A stretch of 64,000 bases of DNA, taken from Thysanoteuthis rhombus (Eukaryota > Mollusca > Cephalopoda > Oegopsida > Thysanoteuthidae). Made by a program: the position numbers and the translations under genes. The notes beneath the pieces were generated by a model. The model saw only the letters and a list, made by a program, of their open reading frames with translations. It did not search any database and was not told where the DNA came from. The stretch lies in assembly GCA_963457665.1 (NCBI GenBank), contig OY735222.1, forward strand, positions 33,676,557 through 33,740,556, given 5' to 3'. This document shows positions 40,874 through 51,555 of this stretch, piece after piece (positions within the stretch are counted from its first letter, which is position 1; each line of letters opens with the position of its first letter).

Positions 40874-42524
40874 TAAATTAGAATCTCCTGGAAGTCGATG
40901 CATCCCCGCCGTCGAGTGAAGTCTCAAACGGGGCTTTATTTGAATTTTCAATTTCGGACGGTTTTATGCACTGTGGCTATTGCCTTGACTCACTTCAATA
41001 TCTGTATGTCAGGAAATTCTATATTCAAACAGGCTATTTTTTTCTGAATTATTAGGGGAAGCAGTATGTTGACCAATCCATAGACCTTGGCGGCTATATC
41101 TGATGAGGATGGTCACAGATTACCAGCATGTATTTCTGATATGACATTGGTCGGTGTCGCTGCTTCTTATTTCCGAATACAATATGGTTGCCAAGGATAA
41201 CCCATTATATCTGCACAAAGAGCAATTCGCTTTTTTCATCGTAAATTATTCGTATTGGAAGTTGACGTATATAGGAGAGGATTACAGTTTCTCGTCGTTG
41301 TCACCTTGTAATGGACTTTTTCCTCTTATGATTTCCTTCAAGTGCGTGTTTTTTTTCTTCTTTTAGTGTTATAGTTATGAAATACAGTTTTTGGTTGTGT
41401 ATTAGTATTTTTTTCTCTCGACTGTTTTTCGAGTATCAAATATTTGCTAAGATGAATCGTATTTCAGAACCCAGTAGATGTAGACAACGTTTCGGCTTAA
41501 GACATTGCCCACTAACGTTGAAGCTACTCCACAACGCTGCTTACTCTTTGTCATTTTCTGCACTAAATATTTCTGACACTTGGGGAGAATTTGATTATCA
41601 CAGAATTTGGGCCAATTTTCTTTCCTTTTCAAGTTTCACTTCTTGACTGTACATAGCAAATTGAGTGGAAGACATGGTTAGTGGCCGGGAATTGATGCAT
41701 ATATCCTTGACAGAACGAGGTATTATGTATAATCACGGTTGCATATATCAACCTTCTGGTCATCTAAGTAGCCAACAGAGAAGTGATTTAACCCACTAGA
41801 ACCCAGGCCCATTTCCCACTGGAGGATTTATAGTGGAAGACATAAAACGTATTGGTTAGTGAAACTGACCAACAGTCACGTGACAGCATCCTGACGTTCC
41901 GAAGATGTCAATTGTTAAACTGTAAAGTTGATGTAACACTGATGCCACGTCGGAAGCTGTTTTATGAGAATAAAATCGATTTTTAATGAATGTGCTTTTA
42001 ATGGCCGATTCGCAGCTATACGTGCACACATTATTATTTGTGGTATACTCTTACAGCCGATTTTCGAACCCTGTCAAACGACAAGGTCGAGTGCATATTG
42101 TCGGCGACGAATGAAGGATTGATAATGTAGGTTAAGTAACCTAGACAGGAAATATAGGTGAACGCACATCCAACTATCAAATTAGTAGATTTTATTGTCT
42201 CTTTCTTCTCTGGCTCAATAATACGTGCGTTTTGTATTACTATACTGTATCACAAATTCCTGTTGTGGACGCTCGTCATTCTTTTCCTCTCGGTCGCTGG
42301 TGGTGTCAGGAGGCTGACTGGGTTTATTAAATAATTCAGAGGTTTTGAAGACATTAAAACGGCCTTATTCTGACGTATTGTCCAAAATATGGTTAATTGG
42401 AAGTCAGTCGTTCTTTAGTCTAACGAGCTCAGAAGTTGGGATATTCAATTAGAAAAAAAGGGATATACAATTGAACTATGAGAGTTTTATCTTTAAACAA
42501 CTGTATGCTAGCGTTAATTACTGA

Positions 42525-42595
42525 GTTAATGAATATGGGTGCTTTACTTTAGAGCAGACTATTACTAATGCGAGTTCGATCCCCATTGTTAATTT
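42525..42595 (+). repeat. Possible tRNA-derived SINE head
   Basis: GAGTTCGATCCCC at about 42570 is a good pol III B box; ATATGGGTGCTTTAC about 40 bp upstream is a weak A box. Confidence 0.35.
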
Positions 42596-44356
42596 AACAT
42601 TTGAAGACTTTGATGGTAAACTTCGATGTCAATCACGTTATTACCTTGGAGTGTATCATCCTGAAGTCTCTACGTATTGTCTTAATCCTCTGCCAACACC
42701 ATCTCATCATAATTCATCAAAAGTCAGCCCGCCCGTATGCGATAGCATTCTGCATACACCACACTGTATAACCCTATGAAATGTATCTGTGCCAGTGTGA
42801 CCCTGGGAAAGTTCTCAACAAATCAGTTTTGGTAGATCACTCCAAAACATGCATGCGCGTTACAATGCAAACTCGTGCTAAAATAGCCCTTTTGTGTCCT
42901 CTTTTTCTTCAGTAGAGCCACTGACTGCTGCTGTAATATAGCTTATTTACAGAGCGAATGGGGACGTCCTATCGTTCATACAGAGGGGGTGAAGAGGTAG
43001 AACAGTGGTCCCTTTGGTTTGGTCCATAGAGAGGGGCTAGTGTAATAGGAAGAAGTTATTTTCAGTTATGTGTGCATACACTAATTTTTTTTCAAGTCGT
43101 GGAAAAAAAAAAAAAAAAAAGAAACTGAAAGTCTCGTATATCGCTTTTAAAAACAAATTGAACATTACTTAATTTCCGTTCATCTATTTATTGAGATTTT
43201 TTTTTTTTGATAGCAATTTATTCCGCCCGTTAGGGCGTTATTAGTTTAATTTTTTTTTTCTCTATACTTCGATTACAACTGAGTTTTGTTTCATTATACC
43301 TATAACTTATTTTTTTTTTCTTAGTCATTATTCTTTCTGCAATAAGTACGTGCTCCTCAGGAAGTCTTGGCGAGTCGGTTACAGACGATTCAAAGAAAGG
43401 AAATGATTAAGCGTCACTCAATTAAAGTACTGGAGCTAACGTAGTCACCCCCTCCTTTCCTGCGCACGTGCAACAATCACATACTTGATAATCGACAATC
43501 CATAATTCAGCATTGCTAAATCGTGAATTTGGGCCAAATTTGCTCTTGATATGAGTTAGCAAGGAGGGAGAGAGACTGAACGGCGGGCGGATGTCATGGA
43601 AGGCGAAGACTCTTTCATTTTTCTTCACTGGCAAGGTGACACTGTCATCCTTGCTCTTTCTCAAGAACAAAGGGCACTTCATTGAAATTAACCATGATGT
43701 AGTGATTAGGTAGAATGAATATTCAACGTGGAAATTGACTAGATTTCAATACTTGGCTTTTTGTCCAATTCAATAGTACATGTATAGTGGTTGATCAAGA
43801 TGGGGGGGGGGTCGATGATGAAAGGTTGGATGTATAATCAGTATATTGATGACTAATGTAACATTACATAAGCATTTCATTTTTATACCTTATACCTCCA
43901 ATAGTCTGCCATAATTAGAGAGGGTCTCCAACTAAACGAACAACTTCCCCGAGATTATGAAAAATACCCGCCGAATTCAATTGAATATTTTGTCTACCTC
44001 AAGTTTATTCTGAATCGATATACGAGTATTTGAAAAAAATAAATTATTGTCCTTAGTCCGTCACGTTTTGGCAAACCAAGTCGTTATTTGCTTGAATACA
44101 CACACGTGTGCACACATACTTATTTTATTCGTGTCACTAGTAACAGGCCAAGATTCTAGTACCCCATCACTTGTCTAGGTTCGTCAACTGGAGCATGTAG
44201 GTTATTTCGGTTCCTTTTCCAGAATGACTGTGCTGTATGGGCGACATAAGTCAGTTCCGTATCAACAAGACGTACTGAATCCACTAGTGTGGGGTGTACA
44301 AGCGAGGTTTATTGCCTATATGATAATCAGAAGACCATGCATATCCATGCCCACCT

Positions 44357-44446
<90 letters not shown>
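44357..44446. repeat. (GT)n-(TA)n microsatellite
   Basis: About 12 bp of GT and then about 78 bp of TA with one phase slip. ORFs across it are artefacts. Confidence 0.97.
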
Positions 44447-44450
<4 letters not shown>

Positions 44451-47400
44451 GTGTGTGCATATGATTGTAGATCTACCTGACACCTCAAGTAAGGGGTAAG
44501 TGCCTTTTCAGGTCGGCTCCTCAACTTTGGTTCTGAACTCTTCCTGGCCTATTCATGCACGTACAAATATCTCTGAGAAGTATTTCTTGTTTTGTTTGAA
44601 GATAAAGGAAGATGACTATAGCTGAATTGTTTGCAGGAATCTTGTTTGAAACCTACCATTATCTACTGAAACATTTGAAGATAACATTTGAGCGAAATCA
44701 GCAAAAGTCAATTAATTTGATGTATATGCATCTGAAGAGGTGATGATTTTAGGTTTTTTTTTTCTATCAGTTAGGCTTGAACTTTAACAGATATGTGCGC
44801 CTACATGTAATGCTGCGTTATAGTAATAAAAGCCAAATAAAACGAATAAGTATTTAGCTATGAAAGTGGAGTCCAAGTCTCGCTCAGTTCTTTTCATTAG
44901 TTTTCCGTCTTGATATACAATCGCTTAAGAGTCGCACATTTTGGACAAACATTCATTATTTGCGTCTAGCAGTTGTTCCAAAAGGAAGAAAAGAACCAAA
45001 TTTGTTGAAAAACTGCAACGTTGTTTATACTATTGTCGACATTGTTTACATTTATGTCTCTAATAAAACCATTTTTCTATTGAGTTCCAAGCTAATCCTC
45101 GTTGAAACGCCCACAACGAAAATAACGTTTGCATAAAAAAATTTACAATAGCTTTGAATATATGGAGTGTATATAAACATTGTAGTCCCCCCAGCTGTCT
45201 TGTACTTACTATTTTTTATATCTCAAAAATGAACCTTGAAAAAGAATAATGACGTAGTGTGGCGTAAAAAAAAGTGAATATATTCCTCTTTCTTTGTCCA
45301 CCCTCTACTACATTGAATCTCCCTATGTTCACCAGTGGTATTAAAATGAATAAACTGGTTAATGATGAAGCTTAGTGAACGCTCAAGTACAAACACGCGA
45401 CCCCCCGCCCCAAAAAATGGAATTCAAATTTATTTTTTTTACGATGGCTGTGCTAAAATATAACTTGCTTTAACTCATTCGAAACGGTGCATAACTGTTC
45501 TCTGTGCGTCCATATCTTCGTCCTGTCACTCTCTCGCAGTTCTCCGGAAACCGTATTTGTGCAAGGCGGACACTGTGCTCTTAGACTGGACCATTCAGGG
45601 GTATTGTATCGTCCTTCAGGAAGTCTCTATGGCTGATTGGAAACTGGATGAGTTGGAACTGAGATTGAGACTGGCATTACTGTCTTTGGAAAAAAAATAT
45701 GAATCCGTGTCCTTTTGTCAGCTATGGGCATAATGGCATATGGTGAAGTGATTACTTGTTGCCTATATTTTCACATGTTGGAGAATTGAGAGATATGAAA
45801 CCCGGACAAGGGCGGTTCTCTCGCTGTAGTCAGCGCCTGGGCTCTTGCTTACCATCACTTTTCAGACAGATGTTCGTTATAGCACTCATGCCACAACTAC
45901 TTGTATGTTATGCCGAATCGATGAAATTGCCTAATTGGCGAAATTTCAATTCGATCAAAAGGACTTAAAAAAAAAAACAAACTATTTCGTATTCGGCGTA
46001 TCACATACATAAGAATCGCAACATCTTGTCACCCAACCTACTTGTTCATGTAGAGTAGAAAAAAAATCGCTGAACCTTGACCATTATTTACTTCCTTTCA
46101 CCCAAATACGAACAGAACAACTTGTTTGCACCTACAACCCTATTCGACTTTGAATATTTCCCAGCTTTTTTGTTCCCCAGTCTAGCTCCATTTAAAAGAA
46201 AAAAAAATTCCAGTTGTTGTTTGAATATTTATCGTCTATTTGCGTTTGTTCGTTTGTTTTTCACTCGACTCGAGTTACCCGTTTTCCCGTTCCGTTCTTT
46301 CTCTGGGGTCGGAAGCAAGACAATTAGGCTATTTAAAGAAACTGGTGCGCACGTGAATAAGACACTGAAATGTATCTATATTTTGACCTACAAATTACAA
46401 GCTCTCGAAGTATTCTTTGTGTGTTACATGTCTCTCACGATGTGCTTTTGTCACTGAGCGCCCACAGGTCACTATAAGGAGGACTGTCTCTCTCGGTGTC
46501 TGGCAAGGAATGATATAGTTGATAATGTAACTTCGTACTACATTTACCGTGTGGATTATTAAAAAAAAAATATTGAGAGTTAAAATTTGACTTCTAGTAT
46601 ATTAGATAATCCGCTTTGAAAAAGAAAACTTTTCCTTCGCCAGGAGAATAAGTTGAACTAAGAGTAGGTCAAATTTTTGAATAAAACATAGTTGAAAATG
46701 TCAACAATTCAGTTTTAGACAATGATAAAAAAGTGGTCTGGGTGGTTGCGATATAAAATGACTGAAATAAAGAAGAAATCTGTTCTAAAATGAAATTGAT
46801 AATTGGTAATGATTTATCAAAAAATCCATTTGGTAGGGCAGCTGCCTCGGAAAGACAGACTTCTGAAGATAGGAGATGCAAATTAGTCTTACCAGAGGTA
46901 TATTCTTTATTGCGAAATTACGATCTGGAAGTCACGATATAAATCAACTAAACTTGATATGAAAGAAATACTCATAATTTTCATTCATGTTTATAACTAT
47001 AGACGTATTAATAGAAGCTATAGTTGACTTCAGATGTAATCCTAGGTAATTGATATGGTAATAGGGTTGGAATCATTCAAGGATCAAGTTCGACCCCCCC
47101 GTTCCCGACAGTACGTATGCTGGCTACGAGCTAGACTGACGTTGATTTCTGGGAACTTGTTAATAATCGTCACTATTTTTATTTTAATCAACAAGTAATG
47201 GACAGAGTAATGAGGAAATGGGTTTTTCCATTGATGTTTAGTGGCATGCTTTGGAGCAGGGCTTAGGGGTCGGGGCCCCGCAGAAATATTTGTAAATCAT
47301 TTTCATTTTTAGAGAATTAATGTTTTTTTTCTTTTTCTTAATCTCTTTCAAAAAAGTACCACTTTTGGTGCTTTTTGTAAAATAACGAAATGCAATCCGC

Positions 47401-47649
47401 TAATTCATCAATAATAAATTCCGTTTTAGCAATCGGACATTTTTTTTCTTGAATAAATACTGTAAAACATGATTATAATTGTGTTGTGATTTTTGACATT
47501 TTCTGATTATTTGTTTTTGTTTATAGTTGCTGTTAAATTACGGCTTAAGACTAATCTGTAATATTTGAGTCTTTTTTTTGTTTATTCCTGCCTCTCCTCT
47601 GCTAAAACTACGAGGCCTATCAATTCTGCATGTAGACTCAAGAAGTCAA

Positions 47650-48580
47650 CTCAGCTTATGTGGTATGTAGGGTTTACCTCAGAGATCATTTGAGGTCACC
47701 AGAAGTCATTTCAAGTTTTTGGCCCCAATTTAACACCTTCGAAATTTTGCATAGAGGTACATCTTTCCATGGTGAAGCTCATATGCGATGAGGAGTTGAA
47801 ATCTGAAATCACCATTGGTAACTTCTAGCCAATTTTCAGAGTTGCAATAACGATGCTGAAAGCTAGCTTATGGGTACATCTTCTCAAGGCAAAGATAGTA
47901 ATGTTGAATTCTGAGATCATAGATTATTTCTGGTAATTTTGAAATTGGTTTCCAAGTTTTTGGCCACAATTTAGCACCTATAAAATTGAAATTAAGCATA
48001 GAGGTATGTCTTTCCATTTCCATGATAGAAGTCATATACAATGAGGAGTTGACCTCCGTGGTGATTTGAGATCAACAGTGATCATTTCTGGTCATTTCAA
48101 CTTGTGGGACTCAACTTTACACCAAGGATGTTCAAATTGAGCTTATGAGTACATCTTCCCACATCAAAGGTGACATTAAGAGATGTTAACCATGGAGGTC
48201 ATTTAAGATTGCTAGGGGTCATTTCTGCTCAATTTTTCAAGATTATACTCATAATTTTGTACCTATGTGACTGAAATTTGGTATAGGGAAAAGATTTTCC
48301 TGTTAAAGGTCGTAGGCTATGTGAGGTCACCTGAAGTTTGACATAAGGGTAGATTTTTTCACAGCCAAAATATTTAGAAGTATGATTTTGACATTGGGTT
48401 TATACTGGGTCACTGTAAGTCATTTCTGGTTATTTTTAGCAAAGTTTCTAAGTTGTTAGCCACAACATTGCACCTATGATACAGAAATTTTGCAAAGAGG
48501 TACATGTTTACTCAACAAAAGTTATAGGCAATGTTGATTTGATGCTGGAGGTCACTAAAGGTAATCTCAGGTTTTTTCTG
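47650..48580 (+). repeat. Degenerate tandem repeat, about 115-150-bp period, 6-7 copies
   Basis: A recurring order of motifs is visible: a GGCCACAATTTAGCACCTAT-like block, a GCATAGAGGTACATCTTTCC-like block, then (G)AGGTCA and GTCATTTCTGGTCATTT-like blocks. The GTACATCTT anchor recurs near 47757, 47874, 48005, 48149 and 48500, with weaker copies near 48285 and 48349. Copies are strongly diverged. No coding frame is open. Confidence 0.85.
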
Positions 48581-48599
48581 GAGACTGGAACGAGACACA

Positions 48600-49974
48600 A
48601 GGACAGTCTTGCATAATCGTTGACCTTTACCTGATTCCTCCATGCTTTTGTCCATACAATGCTATATTGGTTGTTCTAGGGTTGAATCCTGAATCAGTGT
48701 TTTCATGCTGACATCCGATTGGAGAAACACTTGTTATCTCAAGTCCTGTCAAATTGAGTGACAACATCCTTTTCTGTCCATCAGAATATTTCTTCCACTA
48801 CAGCCACTTTTTCATGTGTACATAGTTTAAATAATTTTTTTTTTTTTTTTTTTTTTTTTTTCCTTCTATTTGCTAGCTTGTGTATCAAGTTATTTTTATC
48901 CTGGGCGAAATTTCATATTTTATCTCATCAAAAAGCTGTCCATATTGAACTATTTTTTTTTTAGCTTCTATCGATGCCACCTAGTTATAGTACCTGCACA
49001 TTGATAACATTTGCATAGTTTTCATTTATCTATTAATTAAATGTTCATTCTACTTACAAGCATATATGCTATTTTATCAACCGTTTTTCAGATTATGCCC
49101 CCCCCCCCAATTACCTTTGGATCTGGATTTTGAAACCCAGATATCACTGGTTTTAGAGTTACAAGATGGAAAGGTTGCACTTTAGCTGCATAAATTACTA
49201 GTAAATGAATACTATATCACAGTAGGATCGATTCAACAGATACATTGAATCTTTCATTCACTCCGTTGGTTGCATCTATAGTGAGACGGCAAATACTAAG
49301 AGCATACCAAGAAAGTGAGGTAGATGCCAAAATTTCAACAATTACATTTTACCTGAACAAATACAATTCTAGAGTTGATCATTTAATCATGGATATCATT
49401 ATAACCATCAAATCAGTTGGTCTCAAATTCTTTATAAATTTCATTAATTTCTTGTGTTAAGTTCTTTATAACAATGAGCTTGAACACAATGAATTCATGT
49501 AAAATCATTTCAATTTTCGTATTCTTCAGAAATTATCAGTCAGTTATTGTAATTACAATTATTGCAAGCATTACTGACAGACTAAGGCTATTATGCATAC
49601 AATTTTTTCCCAGTTGGAAGTAGGAAGATAATTTGTTAGAGCTTGAAAATTAATTCTCATCCTCTTCACTCTGGTAGAGAAAAAGTTCCAACTTAAATTA
49701 CAAACATATTTGTAACTTCGGATTTTTCTGTCTAAGCTCCTACTTTTCCATATATATTTTTCTTGAATGAGTTTTTGTATTATACTGAGCCTTTTTTTGG
49801 TAGGCATTACCATGTCCTGAATATTTGAACAAAATCAAGTAACAACAATTTGGTCTTGCTGATTTTTTTCCTTCTTTGGTTTTAGCCACTAACTAAGAGC
49901 TTTAAACCTTACTTTTTTAACTGGTGATACTAATTGCTACCACTTTACTTAGACTTCTGTCTTGTATATTTCAG
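48600..49974 (+). other. 3' part of the preceding laminin intron; no gene
   Basis: AT-rich, CpG-poor sequence leading to the exon acceptor at 49974. It holds a long poly-T (about 48835-48861) and a poly-C run near 49099-49108. The intron's 5' limit is unknown because the upstream exon was not found. Confidence 0.6.
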
Positions 49975-50528
49975 GTGTAGTGTATGCCCAACACCCAAGA
50001 TGTGAAGAAGGAAGTTGTTATCCTGCAACTGGCGACTTGCTTATTGGCAGAGAAAAGAACCTTCACACAGATTCAACGTGTGGTCTCAATGAACCTGAAC
50101 AATATTGCATCGTGAGTCATTTGAAGGATGTCAAGAAATGCTTTTACTGTGATTCTCGACAGGCTTATAGCCCGCTGAGAAAGCAGCCTCTCAATCATCG
50201 CATAGAAAACATAGTTTATTCATTTGGTCGACGCAAACGGGGTCGATGGTGGCAAGCCGAAAATGGCAAAGAGGACGTCTACATCCAGGTGGATCTCGAG
50301 GCAGAGTTCCACTTCACCCATTTGATCATGCGATTCAAGACTTTCAGGCCAGCTGGTATGTTGGTGGAGAGGTCATATGACTTTGGCAAAACCTGGAAAG
50401 TGTACAGGTACTTCGCTGAGAATTGTGGGCAGACATTCCCTGGTGTCAAGACAGGACCTGTGAAGAAGCTTGATGATGTGATCTGTGAATCAAGATACTC
50501 GGATGTTGCGCCATCTACTGGTGGAGAG
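49975..50528 (+). CDS. LAMB1: Laminin subunit beta, internal exon encoding most of the N-terminal LN domain
   Basis: Laminin beta chains are secreted basement-membrane proteins; the N-terminal LN (domain VI) drives polymerisation of laminin trimers. The 184 full codons begin [20 protein letters not shown] and carry the beta-type LN signatures: [72 protein letters not shown] and [11 protein letters not shown]. These match LAMB1/LAMB2 chains rather than alpha or gamma chains or netrins. The acceptor is a pyrimidine-rich tract ending TTTCAG (to 49974); the first two bases complete a codon, so the upstream intron is phase 1. The donor is GAG|GTAAGT at 50529, phase 0. VYAQ at the start resembles a signal-peptide cleavage region, so the initiator Met and hydrophobic core lie in an unseen upstream exon. 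No stop or frameshift is present. A basic RRKR run (50229-50240) sits just before WWQAENG. LAMB1 versus a lineage-specific beta paralogue cannot be decided here. Confidence 0.95.
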
Positions 50529-50579
50529 GTAAGTGCCTGTAATCTCTCTGCTAATTCTGGTTAGGAACTATTGGGTTGG

Positions 50580-50618
50580 TTATTTATTTATCTATTTATT
50601 CATTTATTTATTTTTTTC
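50580..50618. repeat. (TTTA)n run
   Basis: Imperfect tetranucleotide repeat just inside the laminin intron, about 50 bp after the donor site. Confidence 0.85.
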
Positions 50619-51028
50619 CCACATAAATATATATCTATATTGTTTGTACCGTGCTAGTCACTGAGTGTCACTTGATTATTGATAGGGGTGTAAATCAAGG
50701 ACATGTGAATGAAGAGAGAAAATAAAATAAATCAAGATGGTGCCATAGATGTCTGAGGACAGTATGTATCAACCAAATATAGGTATGAAGAATAGGTTCA
50801 TCATTGAACAAAATGATGTGAGCAAAATATTCTGTAGATACAAAAAGCCTGTGATCTGTAGCACAATAGTTGGGAAAACTTATTGACATTAAAGTGTATT
50901 CAGCATTTTATCAATTGCACTTGCATACTCTTTAACCCATTAATATGTACAGAAGATATTTTCAAGGATGCAATTATGTTGAATTTGCATTAATAATCAA
51001 TGTACCTTATATCTGCCCAACCCTGCCA

Positions 51029-51034
<6 letters not shown>

Positions 51035-51088
<54 letters not shown>
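51035..51088. repeat. (TA)n-(TG)n microsatellite
   Basis: About 40 bp of TA followed by a GTATGTGTGTGTG run, immediately before the mariner relic. Confidence 0.95.
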
Positions 51089-51279
51089 CGTGGGAAATAT
51101 GGCCAAATAACACAAAAAAAATCCGTCAAAATGTTTATTTAAGACCTCAATTTACGAAAAAGGTTCCGAGAAAATTTGTCATTGATGGGTTTGAGGTTGT
51201 TTGCGAACAAGTGAAGATGTTACTTTATTCTGGTGAAAATCATGTCTGAATATTAAATGCAGAATTGAATCGGCTGGCT

Positions 51280-51555
51280 CTTGATGTTTAATCTGGGGAA
51301 AAGTGCAGTCGAAGCATGGCAATGAATCACTGAAGCTTACAATAATGATGCAGTGGGTGCAAGTGTGTGTTGAGAATAGTTTGCAAAGTTTCCAAAAGAT
51401 ATTTAGCTCAAGGACAAAGAATGTTTGAAGGCAGACGTAGCACAGATATGACGTGAACTTGGGGAAAAATTGAATCTAGTTGAGTCAGCTGTAGATCATC
51501 ATTTACAGGGCTTGGGAAAAGATTTCAAACTAAGAAAATGTGTACGAGAATGAAT
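51280..51555 (+). pseudogene. Mariner transposase N-terminal relic
   Basis: GKSAVEAWQ*ITEAYNNDAV near 51297-51355 matches the first helix-turn-helix of mariner transposases. Then come a frameshifted SFQK block and RELGEKLNLVESAVDHHLQG, LGKDFKLRKCVRE (about 51450-51550), matching the second helix-turn-helix and the WVPHE-type linker. It carries several stops and frameshifts; no catalytic domain follows. Confidence 0.8.

Larger units (their letters stand above)
29200..47620. other. CpG-normal domain, about 18 kb
   Basis: CpG returns to about its expected frequency: hand counts of about 25 in 30001-30960 and about 31 in 41101-42060. This is several-fold above the flanks, and both edges appear sharp (near 29.2 and 47.6 kb). 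It holds few recognisable transposons. It may be unmethylated intergenic/promoter DNA upstream of the laminin gene. Whole-window counting was not possible by eye. Confidence 0.65.
36163..47640. other. No gene established; CpG-normal sequence
   Basis: Apart from the listed sites, this contains poly-T/poly-G runs (38976-38993; 39961-39971; 43802-43811), a poly-A near 43107-43121 and the (TA)n at 44369. Open frames such as 41377-41646, 43422-43682 (minus) and 46077-46457 are possible by chance and show no recognisable domain. Confidence 0.4.

Noticed and set aside
41377-41646. 89-codon ORF in the CpG-normal block, considered as the laminin signal-peptide exon
   Set aside because: The N-terminus is hydrophobic but the frame continues well past a signal peptide, with no phase-1 GT donor or laminin sequence.
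46077-46457. 126-codon plus-strand ORF
   Set aside because: No recognisable family, no plausible start context or splice sites, and Phe/Leu-rich composition expected from T-rich DNA.
49962-49974. Start of the laminin ORF at 49962
   Set aside because: That position is TTG in the splice acceptor tract, not a Met codon; coding begins at 49975 after TTTCAG.
50529-50564. Extension of the laminin ORF beyond 50528 ([11 protein letters not shown])
   Set aside because: It reads through the GTAAGT donor into intron; the downstream exon at 61834 restores laminin sequence in phase 0.
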